A stretch of DNA of 64,000 nucleotides from Stachybotrys elegans (lineage: Eukaryota > Ascomycota > Sordariomycetes > Hypocreales > Stachybotryaceae): the NCBI GenBank assembly GCA_020746835.1, contig JAGPNK010000003.1:1798001-1862000 (forward strand), written 5' to 3'. How positions within the stretch are numbered: the first letter of the stretch is position 1; every line of letters begins with the position of its first letter. The position numbers and the translations under genes are program-made. Positions 21,974 through 33,015 of the stretch are shown piece after piece. The notes under the pieces were generated by a model. It saw only the letters and a list, made by a program, of their open reading frames with translations. It was not told the origin of the DNA and searched no databases.

Positions 21974-23228
21974 TCCGCTTCAAGAGAAGGAGGAGAGGTT
22001 TCAAGCACAGAGCTTTGTGAGAGTAAGATAGATTGGCAAGTGCCTTGTGGGTGCTTCTTAAATTTGTCAAGGCCTAGCTATACGACACAGTGTTATTGAT
22101 CCCTCGCCTAAGGACCTAGCTGTTAGCAGTAAACAAAACAAGTTTCCGCCTTGCCGCTATCATTCTTGGCAGGAAAGTAACGTTAAGATGTTACGCGGGG
22201 AAATCAAGATTCCAACGACCTTCCGAAGCGGAAACGCAAGGTTCTCCTCTTCCGTCCATGCGCCGGGAGATTTGCCGAGATGAGCCCTGCCATGCCGCGA
22301 TAACCAGGTGGGGACGGCAGAGTACGGATGAATAGTTCCCGGAACGAACTTGAACCACACGGGATAACACGGGAGTAACAACATGGCCAATATCGAATGG
22401 AAGACTGTATCTCTCAAGAGACTTGAATGGTGCAACCGTGCCACCTTCTTATAATGTAATGTGTATAAACGACTCCTCCGCAGCCGCGCCAATGGTCATG
22501 TATTTTGGGTCAGTGACTGAGTAAGTCGACGATAGTACAGGACCCGCCAGTGAACAACAACCTGCCTGTTGCGGAAATTTGACCGTCACTCGATGGGACT
22601 GGATATCTGATGCGTCTATTTCATGATATCAAGGTGGATAGATGATCCGGCAAAAGTCCTTCGGCCCAGTTTGGCCAATAGACCTTCAGATAGATAGAAG
22701 ACTGTATCATGATACGGCTGCTGCATGCTGTATCCCAGCTTGAAGCTGGTAGAGCCGTTAGGTTGGCCAGTAAATCTTCTTTGGATGACTCTTGTCATAT
22801 GGCAGACCTCATCAACATGTGGTGTTTCCTGCCGAGGAGGCTTATGCACGTTCACCTACAGCCTCGGGGCTTTGCATGTGGGATTTCCCGTTCGTGTGCC
22901 CCAATGGGATACAAACCAGCGACTTCGAGGAGGCTCCCTCTGACGATAAAGACAGTATCAAATCAATCGGGGCTCTGTATTGCAAAACTTGAATCCCTAG
23001 AATTCATCAATAAAGCGCGTTCCGTGTTGCATTCATGGCACTCGTTCACCATTTCGAAGCTGCTTGATAATGTGGTTGTTATGATGAGGAAAAGAGTGTG
23101 CAGTGTGGGGTGTAAGCAGTAGAGAGCAAATAAACAGTAGAGGTGGTGCCTAGTGCCCCGGCAACCAATGCAGTCGTAAACAGTAGAGAAGAACATGTGG
23201 TTGTTATTACACTACTCTATGAGTCTAT
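21974..23228. other. Intergenic, contains one copy of a 92-bp repeat
   Basis: About 1.25 kb between two minus-strand genes (promoter of the GH18-like gene and 3' side of the peroxidase gene). No supported coding frame. The repeat copy at 22876-22967 is the only structured element recognised. Confidence 0.4.
22876..22967 (+). repeat. 92-bp dispersed repeat, copy 1
   Basis: Aligns without gaps to 45140-45231 in the same orientation, 86 of 92 positions identical. All six differences are transitions (G/A or C/T). Homology stops abruptly on the left and fades on the right. Not recognised as a known transposon. Confidence 0.85.
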
Positions 23229-24544
23229 CTATACCTTTGGGTTGGTGGTAGGGATGGCAGTATCAGGGATGGTGATTTCGTCGCCGCTCAGGAGTAGATC
23301 GGCAATCTTCTTCGAGACAGAGCTCCAGTCAAAACTCTTTAGCCATCTGTTAATCTTACTCTGATCTTTGTTGGTAAAAGAAGTAACGGCACGAGGGAGG
23401 ATTTGAGTGCACTCCGTCATCGTATTGATGTTGTTGACACCCAAGATGCTGAGACGCACGTATTCGCGGGCATAGTCCTTCATAGCTGTTAGTCATTACC
23501 ACATAAACGGCATCAGACACTTACCTCGTTCCAGTCCTCTCGAGCGTGGTCTCCTGGCTCTGCAAACTCGTCGAACACGGGCCCAGTTTCAGGGTGCTTG
23601 GCCAGGTTCAGATCACTCTGGAATCTGAAAACACGGTCCGGCACCTCGACTGTGCCAGCAGTCTCCTGGTAGTAAAGCATATCCCACACACCGGGGGTGC
23701 TGTCCTGGGGATCACCGCTGCGGGAGACATTCACGGCGACCTGTTGGGACGTCGTGTGAGCCCCGATCAGCGCCACCAGACCGCGGGGGGTAATGGTCTT
23801 GTCGTTGAACATGGCAATGAGCGACTCGGCGTCGGCGAAGGGGCTTGGCAGTTTTCCCTCCGGGTTCGGTGTGCTGCTGTCCTTTCGGCCGACAAAGGTC
23901 CTGATGCGAGGGCCGAGAGGGCAAACAACCGTGGCAACCTTGGCACCGACCTGGATGAGATCTGCGTAGGTGACGGCAGAATAGCCAAGCTTGTCGTGGT
24001 ACTTTTGATACAGTTGCTGATGCATGGCGACGACCTCGGACATTCCGATGTTATCAGAGCGGGCCATCTCGCCAGCCAGAATGATTGAGCCGTCAGCGCC
24101 GCCGCCGCCCCCAGACTTGGACCAAGTACCAGAGTCATGGAAGCCGATTCGAATAGCCTGCCGGGCGAGTTCAGTGCAGCGGCCAGACTTTCCACGAAAC
24201 AGGGCTTCCATGTCGGCCGCGATGTGGTGCCATACGCAGCAGGTATCCCTCTTGCAGAGCAGTGCGACGAGGGGCGGGCGTATCAGGGAGCGCTCATTGC
24301 TCTCAGCATCGACCTTGCCAGTGATGATTCCCTTGATGGTACGGCCGGTGGCGGTCAGCTTGCTGGCCGGGAGAGTGGCGAGATCGCCGATGAGCTCCTC
24401 GGACAGGGAGCCGTGGTGTTCGTGATCCTCTTGACGGACGGCGAGTTTGATGTCCTTGACTGTCTGACCCATCCCTGGGTAGCAGAGGACTTGTTGCACG
24501 CCAGAAGCCGCGAAAGTTGCAACGAAGAGCGTGGAGAGCTTCAT
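23229..24544 (-). CDS. Secreted haem peroxidase (class II fungal peroxidase-like)
   Basis: Exons 24544-23525 and 23477-23229, 422 aa. The 47-nt intron has GTAAGT, a GACTAAC branch and an AAG acceptor. A signal peptide covers about residues 1-21. The peroxidase core shows the distal pair Arg132 and His136 in RIGFHDSGTW, a calcium-site-like GGGGGADGSI, the TYADLIQVGAKVA helix, and the proximal His263 in ALIGAHTTS. Cysteines before the distal helix (LCKRDTCC, GRCTE) suggest disulphides. It therefore probably oxidises extracellular substrates with hydrogen peroxide; I see no basis to call lignin or manganese activity. An upstream in-frame ATG would add about 27 residues before the signal sequence and was not chosen. 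Confidence 0.88.
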
Positions 24545-26465
24545 GCTTGTTTGAGTGGGTGGATGAACTCCTGTGTGATCGGTGGAAGGGTTGGAAGATG
24601 TGGTAGAAGACAATAGCCTCAGCAAGGCTGCAGAGCTATTACACAGATATGGAGGATGGTTTGGAGGAATATGTACATGTGAGAGTCTTTGATTTACTCG
24701 AGAAAGCGAGAGCGGAGGATGAGGAGTATTTAGATTTCTTCAAAGGCATATGCTGGTCACAATACCTACGTAGAGCCTCCCTGGAGCCTCACGGCTGTGA
24801 GAAAATTTTGCCGCCCATCCGGGATCCTGTATTACGGGACGATACAAGTCACAATCATCCAGGGCTCATTCTATGGGGTTGTTGGGCGTGGTTGCTTTTT
24901 TCCTCACCTGCAAGAAGCCTTGCGCTCAGCTCAGGGCAGGCCGTGTGCCACCGCTCGAGGACCTACCCCCTGCTGCCTCACCTATTACATCTCATTGGCG
25001 TATGCACCCTCCTCGTATTCTGGGTGGTGTGCCATGACCTGTCGTGTCCCTTCCCAATACGATGGGATAGAGGGAGGTCAGAGCTGGCCTAGACTCTTCT
25101 CACCGCTGGTTATCCGTGTCGTACGTGTCCCTTGCGGCAGGTAGTGCTCCCAGCTGAAGGATTCAACTGCAGGATCGTTGAATCTAGGCCATCTATTCCT
25201 CAATCTTGAGTTTGCTAGCTCCCATGCTAGCAGAGCCCGGACTTTATGCCCTCCTAACACTTTTCACAGCCCGCCGCACTAGACCTTTTGGTACGTCATT
25301 GAACCAGGCTGATACGCTGGAACTGACAGGAACACTAGAAATGCAGCAAACACTTTTTCTTGAAAGATGCATCCTAGCAAGAGAACAGTGGTGAAATTGT
25401 GATGAGAACTATATCCACGGCCAGTATGCAAGGCTCTCAAGGAGAGACTCGCGCAATTGAATTGATTCGAAGCCACAGTCAGATGACATCCATGGGCGAG
25501 GTCACCGTCAGGAATGTACAGCTCAGGCCCCGTCCAAGCGACAGGACATGTCAGCTCGAACTGGTCAGGCCGCAGGATGACGGGCCGCGCTGGTCTCGAA
25601 GCGTCCACGGACAATTTTTGGTGGCGTGTGTCCAATACGGCTACTAGTTACGCTCTAGGCTTTGCTATTTGTAGAGTTGGAGCTCAATAGTTGGCTTAGC
25701 TGCAGCGACCAGAGGTGGTCAAAGTAGCAGCTGAATGCGGTGGCCCGGGATGAGCCCGGGAGCGAATGGCTGCCCAACAGCCGGGCATCCAAGGCGCTGG
25801 GATCTACCCGCAGCCGCCACACAGGGATGAGATCGGCTTGGCAAAGTCTTTGCATGTGTACAGCTGTCATGTGGTGCAGTCGTCAGTACGATAGCTATGG
25901 CCTGAGCAATGTTTTCTGTCGCCTTCTACGAAAGAATTCCGATCGCCCAATAGAGACATCTTTTTGTTTCTTGATATTGCGACCGCGCCCCCTGTTAACC
26001 CAGATCCAGTGGGAAGTCTAGGGTAGGCTTCTTTGGGTAGTTCGATGTGCTAGAGGGTCAGCAATGAATTCCTTCAGCAAAGTCAATTAGTCTTAACTGC
26101 TCGTCATAATAAATACTTGTTCTTTTCTTCTTCTTTTTTTCTTCTTCAAGCGAACTGCAGGAATTAGATCTTCGTTGTGAATCTTAGAGGTTAAGAGATT
26201 CTTTCTGCCCTTCATTGAACGTTGATCTGTCGGCAATCGCTAAGCCAACTGCGGGGCAGGAGAACTAAAAACTTGTCTTTGGTTCCTCACTGAAAACATT
26301 TGTTCACCGTGCAAGTTGTCACATAGTAACTGAGGTCTTGTCAAGCCGCAATAAGCCTCGAGTCTTACGATACTAGTGTCGGTCAATCCAACAAAGGTTG
26401 TCGCGTGTTCTTACATTTCCCCAAGAAAGCGTAACCGGAGCCGTTGGGTGCGGAGAGACTCCTCA
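24545..26465. other. Long intergenic region, no gene recognised
   Basis: About 1.9 kb. Only short overlapping open frames of low quality in all six frames. A CT-rich tract (CTTCTTCTTTTTTTC... near 26125-26150) and AT-rich segments precede the zinc-cluster gene at 26466. No repeat copy or transposon was recognised. Confidence 0.4.
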
Positions 26466-27294
26466 ATGTCTTCACATCAGACTCCTGGTGGCCGGGCAGG
26501 CGGAGCATGTAGTATATGCCGTGCAAAGAAAAGAAAGGTGTGTATCCGTATTTGATGTATCTGGGAAATCTCCAACGACTAACCCCAAGCTTAGTGTAGC
26601 GGCGAGAAGTGAGTCCGGCTTCCCATTGAAACCATGATGCGCCCAACACAGCTGATGGCGACTGGGCAGGCCCATTTGCAAGCAATGCGCGCATGCCAAT
26701 GTTCGTTGCGAGTGGCCGGAGCAGCTGAAACGGTGAGCCTTTGCCCACGCCACCAAAATGCTGCATGATACCAGCCTAATCATGCAAAGAGGTCTCCCGA
26801 AAAACTATGTTAGAAATCTTGAAGCCCGGCTGTCAAGAACCGAAACGCTGTTGAAGCAGGTATTACGGCATATATCAGATGGAGAGCTTGAACGCTGCTT
26901 GAATGATATGGCCTCGGAAGCTGACCAAGAGGGTCTGGCTGAAGAAGGGCTTGTATACAGCGACACCTGGCAACACAATCCCCTCCAGGCAGTTCAGGAT
27001 GTTCGAGCATGGCAGCAAGAATCCAGAAAGCCGCATGCAGAAAGGACGAGAGCATCGAGGTCACGACAGGATACTGCTGTCCCTACCCAGACAAGCAGTG
27101 GTGAACTGGAGGGGGTGCCAGACGAGACGGATGCTTCAGCTCTGTCGCAGTCAAGAAAAGACGAGCATGCGTCCGACCCAGCATCCGACGAACAGACGGG
27201 CGGAAACCTAGGGCGTAATGCGGAGACGAGGAAACCGTGTGGAAGCGAGGGCGGCCTGATCCCGCTCGACTTTCAGAAGCGGTTCCTGTGGTGA
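26466..27294 (+). CDS. Short Zn2Cys6 regulator (zinc cluster and coiled coil only; possibly truncated)
   Basis: This gene appears only when spliced: exons 26466-26537, 26596-26609 (14 nt), 26670-26732 and 26787-27294, introns GTGTGT...TTAG, GTGAGT...GCAG and GTGAGC...AAAG. All phases fit and the product is 218 aa. The joined exons give a perfect C-x2-C-x6-C-x6-C-x2-C-x6-C cluster (Cys15, 18, 25, 32, 35, 42), followed by the standard linker and coiled coil GLPKNYVRNLEARLSRTETLLKQVL. The rest is polar, Ser/Glu-rich, and ends at a stop after GLIPLDFQKRF. The middle homology region expected in this family is not found downstream, so the gene is either a natural mini-regulator (possible competitor of full-length proteins) or a 3'-truncated remnant. 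Confidence 0.72.
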
Positions 27295-29637
27295 AACGCT
27301 CGGGCCCGGAGGTCGTGAAGCGCAAAAAGGGGCCCTGCCAATACGACGTGGAGTTTACTTCTTATCATCGACCGGAGACATTTGGGAGAGAATCATCTAC
27401 TCTTTTGGGCAATCTTTGCATATGCACTGCCGCGGCACCTCCCTTTGCCGTGCGCGTGTGGGGTAGCTGGCGAGGTGACAAAGACTCGACCATGATACTA
27501 CGGATGCTGATGTAGTGCTTAAGAGACTGGCTATCTGCCGTTGTCGCATGAAACCTCGGGAGCTATTCTTACTCTGTGTGTACGCTTGGCGTCTGGTAGA
27601 CAAGCACATCTGTGACGCGGCGTTTCATATCACTTGGACCCTTGATCCTGTCCTCCAACCCCGTGCAACATAACGTACGTACGCATGTCGACGAAGAGAG
27701 ATTGCCGAGACACAAGGCCGTCACCATCCCCCCCCAGCAGGCCTCGGGAAAAAGTCCCTTGGTGATCTGCAGGGAAAGGAAAATAAGCATGTTTCGGCAA
27801 TTTATGGAATCCCCGCAAGGTCGTAGGCCGGGCTTCAAACAAACCAAGGCGGCCCGCCCTCCTTCTTTCGACGGACATTGTCTCGTCTCAGGTGGCCGGC
27901 AGCAATGGGAGAGAAAAGAGAGGCCTGTGCTAAGCGCGGCATCCATCCATCCCTGCCAGCGCGCCGATCAAAGAGAAAGCTTGGTATAGGAAGGAACCTT
28001 TGCGTGCATGGTGAAGCTCGCAGATGCGGTAGCACTGGGAATGTTGATTGGTGGTTGCAGGCCGCAGCAGCACGTCATGCTAAGCTTTCCTATACCAGGC
28101 ATGTATCAGGTGCAAATATAGCCCCGAGAGGCAACTGCCGGTGCGACAACAACTGGACCCTGCGACGGTTGGACCCTACGGCGACGTCGCCATATCTGCA
28201 TGTCGTTTGGGAGGGTCCGTAGGACGCAAGTCGGTCGCCGAAGTCGGCAACCTCGGGTGGCCTAGGCATGCCCGCCTGTAGCCCACCTGCAGCCAGTCAG
28301 CACCAGCAGCAAGTAACCACAGATACAGAAGGTACAGAGGTAGGGAGGTCGTCCTCGGTCAACGATTTTGGCCTCCGTCTCCACTAACCAACCGTCCGTT
28401 TTTTTTCCCGCTGGAGTCGCGTGACATGTTGCCCTGTGCGGCTAATGCCAGACTCACCCCCCCTGTCTAGGCCCCAGGCTTTAGTGGGCATTAGTGGAGC
28501 GTGCTGGGTAAGGGGCGCTGCAGAAACACCAATTTCCAGGGGCCCTTTGCTCCAACCAGCCCCTCTTGGTTCAAATTTGCTTCGACGTTCGATTCGTCCT
28601 GTTTTTTTCTTTCTTGCACGTCCCTTTTTATCCCTTCAGAGGGAATAAACTTAAACTTTCAAGCTTAAAGAAGAGATGCTTTATGGTTGTTTCAAGCCTC
28701 ACTCCCCCCCGGGTGGCCCCCGCTCAACAGGCCAATACTATTGAAACGCCTCCTGAAAATCACGTCTTGCTTCGGTCTGAGCAGCGGCTGTTTCTTTTTT
28801 AATCTTCCTCTTCCTTCTTCACCTACCTGTATCTACATAGGTACTATGTACGTGTTATGTATTGTGCGGATAATGACTGGAGCCAAGCTGGCTGGCTCTC
28901 GACACTTCCATCCCTCTACAACATGCCCAGTGTATCTCCTCGTAAGCGCTTGTCCGCATGAATGCTTTTCTTTTTCTCTTTTCATGGTGGCGGATCGCCC
29001 CTCACCACTCGCTTGGCAATGCTTCGATACCTTGGCAGCCAAGGTTGCATCCGGCTCCTACGTAATGGCAATGGCAAATCCCTCCCCTCCTCCCCTGCCG
29101 GCCATCGTCCGTCCAGACAGCCATTCGCGAGCCGTACGTCCCTCTGCTTCCTTTCAAATCCTTGCTACGAAACACCACAAGCATAGAGAGCACTCTTGCG
29201 AATGGAAATGATGGGCCGTGTCGTGTGCCCTCCTGCCCCCTTTGTCCGTCCGTCCCATCCTCCTCCCCCGGCTTGCGCGGTTTAATCCGCCACCTTCTCC
29301 ACGATGTGGATTGGAAACGTCCCCATACAGCCCTTGGCCTGTTACCGCTTTCGAACACCGAGACTACACTCCCCCCCAGGGGGACCAGACACGCGTCCGA
29401 GCTCGACAACGTGCTCGAGACGTCTGCTCTGAGTGGTCAGCCAGCTCGACGGCCGCGAGAGCTTGTCTGGGAAGTATCAGAGTCCATTGCCACGGTACGC
29501 AAGATGGGGGAAAAGAGTATAAATGCCAGAATGCTGTTGCCTCCCTCCCAGCAAGAAATGAACTCCTCTCCCTCCCATACTCTCCCCCTCCTCCTCCTCC
29601 CACTCACCGTCATCACCTCCCTCACCAAGTCGTCACG
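27295..29637. other. Long upstream region of the phosphate transporter
   Basis: About 2.3 kb without a convincing gene. It is pyrimidine-rich over the last 700 bp. An 11-bp inverted pair (27982-27992 and 28087-28097) is present, of doubtful meaning. By eye I found no CACGTG site of the kind used by the phosphate regulator NUC-1/PHO4, though related CACGTC words occur. A TATA element lies at 29518-29524. Confidence 0.4.
29518..29524 (+). promoter_or_regulatory. TATA box of the phosphate transporter gene
   Basis: TATAAAT about 114 bp upstream of the ATG at 29638, followed by a C/T-rich leader with many CTCC units. Position and context are typical of a regulated fungal promoter. Confidence 0.5.
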
Positions 29638-31371
29638 ATGCCTGCCTTTCCGCAGTACGACTGGATCATCGCCCTCATCACCATTGCCTTTGCCTGCAGC
29701 TCCTTTGGTAATGGTGCCAACGATGTCGCCAACTCCTACGCCACCTCTGTGGCTGCCCAGTCCCTGACTATGCCCCAAGTCGGTTTCCTCTCCATGATAA
29801 CCGAGTTCACTGGTGCCGTGGCCCTCGGCTCGCGTGTCACCGGCACCATCAAGAACAACATCATCAGCGCCACCCGCTTCGAGAATGACCCCGCCGTCCT
29901 CATCCTCGTCATGGCCTGCGCCGAGTTTGGCAGTGCCTTCTGGCTCCTCACTGCCACCGTCTTGGGCTTCCCCGTTTCCACCACCCAGACCGTCGTCGGA
30001 GCCCTTGTCGGTGCTGGCATCGCCGCCCGGGCCCAAGTCTCTTGGTCCTGGGCCGATGGCTCCGTCTCTCAGGTTGCTGCGTCATGGTTCATCGCCCCTC
30101 TGATTGCCGCCGCTTTCGCCGCCATCCTCTTTGGCTCCCTCAAGTTCTGCATCTTGGAGCGCAAGGATCCCTTTGAGAAGGCCATGAAGGCCATCCCCTT
30201 CTACCTTGCCTTTACAGCCTCCGTCCTGGCTCTCTTCATCACCATTGAAGCCCCCAACGCGCCCAGCCTCGAGGAGCTTGGCGCCGGAACGGCTATCGGC
30301 ATCGTCCTTGGCGTCTTCTTTGGCGTCTTGGCCTTCTCCTACATCTTCTTCATTCCCTACTTCAAGCGCCGACTCATCATGAAGGATTCCAGAATCCGAC
30401 CCTGGCACATCTTCCTCGGCCCTCTGCTCCTCAGAGAGAACCCCCCTCTGTACTTCCCCGGCAAGGGCGACGAATTTGTCACCGACTACTACACCAACGC
30501 CCACGAGTCCACTGAGTCGGACCAGGCCGTCGTCGACACCGAGAAGCAGCAGCCACCCGCCGATGCTTCGGACAAGGACGCCGCCGCCAAGGGTGACAGC
30601 TCTGCCCTCGAAGCGCAGACCCAGGCTGTCGTTCAGCGCGGCCCCAAGCGCAAGCCCGAGCCTGAGGAGCGCTTTCTCGCCCCTACCGCCCATCTCCCCT
30701 TCTACAACCCCAAGCGCCTCAAGAGCTTCGCCCTCTACGCCCTTCTCCAGGGTGTCACCCGAGACTGCGTCACGCACTCCTCTACGCAGCTGGCCGATGT
30801 CCACGCCAGGGCCAAGCGATATGACAACCGCGTCGAGCATCTCTGGACGTACGCGCAGGTCGCCAGTGCCATGATGATGTCCATTGCCCACGGCTCCAAC
30901 GACGTCGCCAACGCTGTCGGCCCCTGGGTCGCTGCCTACCAGACCTGGCGCACCGGCCGCATCGAGTCCGACTCCGACACCCCCATCTGGATCCTCATCG
31001 CTGCCGGTTTCCTGCTCGGTGCCGGATTCTGGTTCATGGGTTACCACATCATCCGCTCCATGGGCAACAAGCTCACCCAGGTCAGCCCTACTCGAGGTTT
31101 CGCCATGGAGCTCGGCGCCGCCATCACCGTCCTGCTTGCCAGCCGGCTTGGCCTCCCCATTTCCACGACCCAGACCCTGACGGGCGCCGTCATCGGTGTC
31201 TCGCTCATGAACCTCGACTTCCAGGCCACCAACTGGAGGCAGCTGGGCTTCATCTTCAGCGGTTGGGTCTTGACCCTCCCTTGCGCTGGTTTGATGGCTG
31301 GTCTGCTCACCGCCATGGCTCTCAACACGCCTCAGTTTGGAAACGACGCTGCTCAATTTGGAAGCGCTTAA
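29638..31371 (+). CDS. pho-4: PiT-family phosphate permease (Pho-4/Pho89 type)
   Basis: Cation-coupled (probably Na+) high-affinity inorganic phosphate transporter of the plasma membrane. Single exon, 577 aa, close to the ~590 aa of Neurospora PHO-4. It shows the inverted duplicated PiT signatures: GNGANDVANSYATSVAAQSLT near residue 24 and HGSNDVANAVGPWVAAYQTW in the second half, each followed by a PVSTTQT/PISTTQT re-entrant motif. About ten hydrophobic segments flank a long polar cytosolic loop (residues ~280-390) rich in Glu, Lys and Ala. The start was placed at 29638 because the frame upstream encodes low-complexity proline/arginine text and the leader. Strong preferred codons imply good expression. 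The convergent fumarate reductase stop lies 90 bp away. Confidence 0.96.
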   Translation: MPAFPQYDWIIALITIAFACSSFGNGANDVANSYATSVAAQSLTMPQVGFLSMITEFTGAVALGSRVTGTIKNNIISATRFENDPAVLILVMACAEFGSAFWLLTATVLGFPVSTTQTVVGALVGAGIAARAQVSWSWADGSVSQVAASWFIAPLIAAAFAAILFGSLKFCILERKDPFEKAMKAIPFYLAFTASVLALFITIEAPNAPSLEELGAGTAIGIVLGVFFGVLAFSYIFFIPYFKRRLIMKDSRIRPWHIFLGPLLLRENPPLYFPGKGDEFVTDYYTNAHESTESDQAVVDTEKQQPPADASDKDAAAKGDSSALEAQTQAVVQRGPKRKPEPEERFLAPTAHLPFYNPKRLKSFALYALLQGVTRDCVTHSSTQLADVHARAKRYDNRVEHLWTYAQVASAMMMSIAHGSNDVANAVGPWVAAYQTWRTGRIESDSDTPIWILIAAGFLLGAGFWFMGYHIIRSMGNKLTQVSPTRGFAMELGAAITVLLASRLGLPISTTQTLTGAVIGVSLMNLDFQATNWRQLGFIFSGWVLTLPCAGLMAGLLTAMALNTPQFGNDAAQFGSA

Positions 31372-31461
31372 GCATATCAATTGGAGTTTAGGGTTTGGGG
31401 GTTTAAACGGGATACAGAACTGGGAATGAACAGGGAATATAGCGAATACAATTCATGATTT

Positions 31462-33015
31462 CTAAAGTAAACTGGACGCAGCTTGCCGTCCTGCCTCTCG
31501 CCCAAACACGGAGCATTCGAGCAGTGACGAACCGCCCAAGCGATTGTCTCCATGAATGCCCCCCGTGATCTCTCCAGCTGCCCATAACCCTGGGATAGGC
31601 ACGAGTTGGCCCGCATCATCTCGCCGCAGCACCTGTGCCTCCGTATTAAAGGCTGCCCCTCCCATGGTGAAGTGTGTCACAACTGTCACATGTCCGATGC
31701 AGACCTCCTCATTGCGGTTCGTCTCACCAGGCTTGAGTCTCCAACGGCCAAAGTTTGTTCTTCCTAGGTCGTCTTTCCCTGATGCGACAACTTGCGCATA
31801 CCGATCGACGGCCGTGATGAGCTGAGCGTCCAACTCTCCGACCTTCTTCTTCTCCATCAGGCCCTTGAACTGATAGAACCCAAGGTGGGACCCGGCGGCT
31901 TCGCAGGCCCCAGGATCTAGCAACAGAGTGACATTCCACTGCTTGGTTGATTGACTGGTGGGCTTCTGTTTCATGATGGCGTTGCTGACTACTTCTCGAG
32001 TCTCCAGTTCGTTGACGAAACGCTGCCCATCATATAACAGAATGCCACCCTCTCCACGCAGCATCTCCGCAGCCAGGAACTTGTAGGCAGACAATGGGTC
32101 TTTAGGATCGACAAAGCCCGTGGGATGGATTTGTACGCGTGACATGTCCATCATCTCGGCCCCAACAGAGGAGAGAAGACCATGTGGCCCAGGCCGGTTC
32201 TCGTTTGTGCTAGGAACCCCGGCGAGATCAGGGCGATATTTCGCAAGCATGCCGTTAGAGTCGCCTGCGAAACCACCTGCTGCCACTACCACAGGTCCGA
32301 GCAGCTTTTCCACGCCATTCTCGTCACGGTATTCTACTCCTCGTACCGCGCCATTCTCCACAATGAGTGCCGTTGCTTCCGCTGAAGTGATGAGCTTGAA
32401 TAACGGGTTGAGCTCCAGCTTCTTCAGCAGTGTGGTGACTATGGCTGCTCCTGGCGGCAGCTTGCCAGCTCCTCTGTGCGTCCTTGCGACGGAATGGCCT
32501 CCCAGCGGAGCCACGACGCTGAGATCAATGCCAATCTCGTCAGTGAGCCACTTCACCTCCGCTGCTGATCGATCCACGAGTGTCCGGATCAATTCTGTCC
32601 GATGTTGTTCGTTTTCCTTCAAGCTTTTGCCGGCCGACTTGACCGAGTCTTGATAGAAGTTATCTGGTGTGTCGTAGATTCTATGTTGGTTCTGAAACAG
32701 CGTCCCCGCGCCGTTTATGCCCGAGGAGGCTTTGATGCTATTCCCTCCGGGCTTGGGGCCTCTCTCTAACATGCGCACCGGCGCACCGGCCTTCACGGCT
32801 TCATAGGCCGCAGAGAGACCGGCAAAGCCTGACCCTATCACTACCACCTGCCGATCTGGTAGCGCCATATGGTATTCTTTAGTTGCTGAATAGGTAGGAT
32901 TGGTGAAAACCTTGAAAACTTGGCGGAGTAAGTGGCGATGATGGAGCATGCCCAGCGAATCGGCCAAGGCAATTAAGAACGCAATTAATAGAGGATATCG
33001 TAAGTGCCCGAGCAT
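31462..33015 (-). CDS. FAD-dependent fumarate reductase (Osm1/Frd1-like)
   Basis: Single-exon 517-aa flavoprotein of the soluble fumarate reductase/FAD_binding_2 family, which reoxidises FADH2/NADH with fumarate in mitochondria, ER or cytosol. The dinucleotide fold is VVVIGSGFAGLSAAYEA (residues ~57-73), preceded by a ~50-residue N-terminal extension with a hydrophobic stretch (LLIAFLIALADSLG) that may be a targeting signal. Other marks are PGGNSIKASSGINGAGT, GGHSVARTHRG, VQIHPTGFVDP, the substrate/FAD region GGILLYDGQRFVNE and the C-terminal GLWAAGEITGGIHGDNRLGGSSLLEC. No cytochrome b5 domain is fused. An internal Met (MALPDRQ, 32868) could serve as a cytosolic start. It is the first of three consecutive minus-strand flavoenzyme genes. 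Confidence 0.93.
   Translation of the reverse strand: MLGHLRYPLLIAFLIALADSLGMLHHRHLLRQVFKVFTNPTYSATKEYHMALPDRQVVVIGSGFAGLSAAYEAVKAGAPVRMLERGPKPGGNSIKASSGINGAGTLFQNQHRIYDTPDNFYQDSVKSAGKSLKENEQHRTELIRTLVDRSAAEVKWLTDEIGIDLSVVAPLGGHSVARTHRGAGKLPPGAAIVTTLLKKLELNPLFKLITSAEATALIVENGAVRGVEYRDENGVEKLLGPVVVAAGGFAGDSNGMLAKYRPDLAGVPSTNENRPGPHGLLSSVGAEMMDMSRVQIHPTGFVDPKDPLSAYKFLAAEMLRGEGGILLYDGQRFVNELETREVVSNAIMKQKPTSQSTKQWNVTLLLDPGACEAAGSHLGFYQFKGLMEKKKVGELDAQLITAVDRYAQVVASGKDDLGRTNFGRWRLKPGETNRNEEVCIGHVTVVTHFTMGGAAFNTEAQVLRRDDAGQLVPIPGLWAAGEITGGIHGDNRLGGSSLLECSVFGREAGRQAASSLL

Noticed and set aside
21194..22099. 301-codon open frame on the plus strand
   Set aside because: Antisense to the secreted GH18-like gene and running past its start; no motif.
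27982..28097. 11-bp inverted pair (27982-27992, 28087-28097), possible hairpin or small transposon ends
   Set aside because: Too short, no target-site duplication seen, and 94 bp of unpaired DNA between the arms.
29218..29637. N-terminal extension of the phosphate permease frame
   Set aside because: Encodes Pro/Arg/Ser low complexity over the leader and TATA region; the family start is at 29638.
30082..31380. 432-codon open frame on the minus strand
   Set aside because: Lies antisense to the phosphate permease; its Gly/Asp/Glu/Val-rich text is the mirror of the permease codon bias, with no motif.
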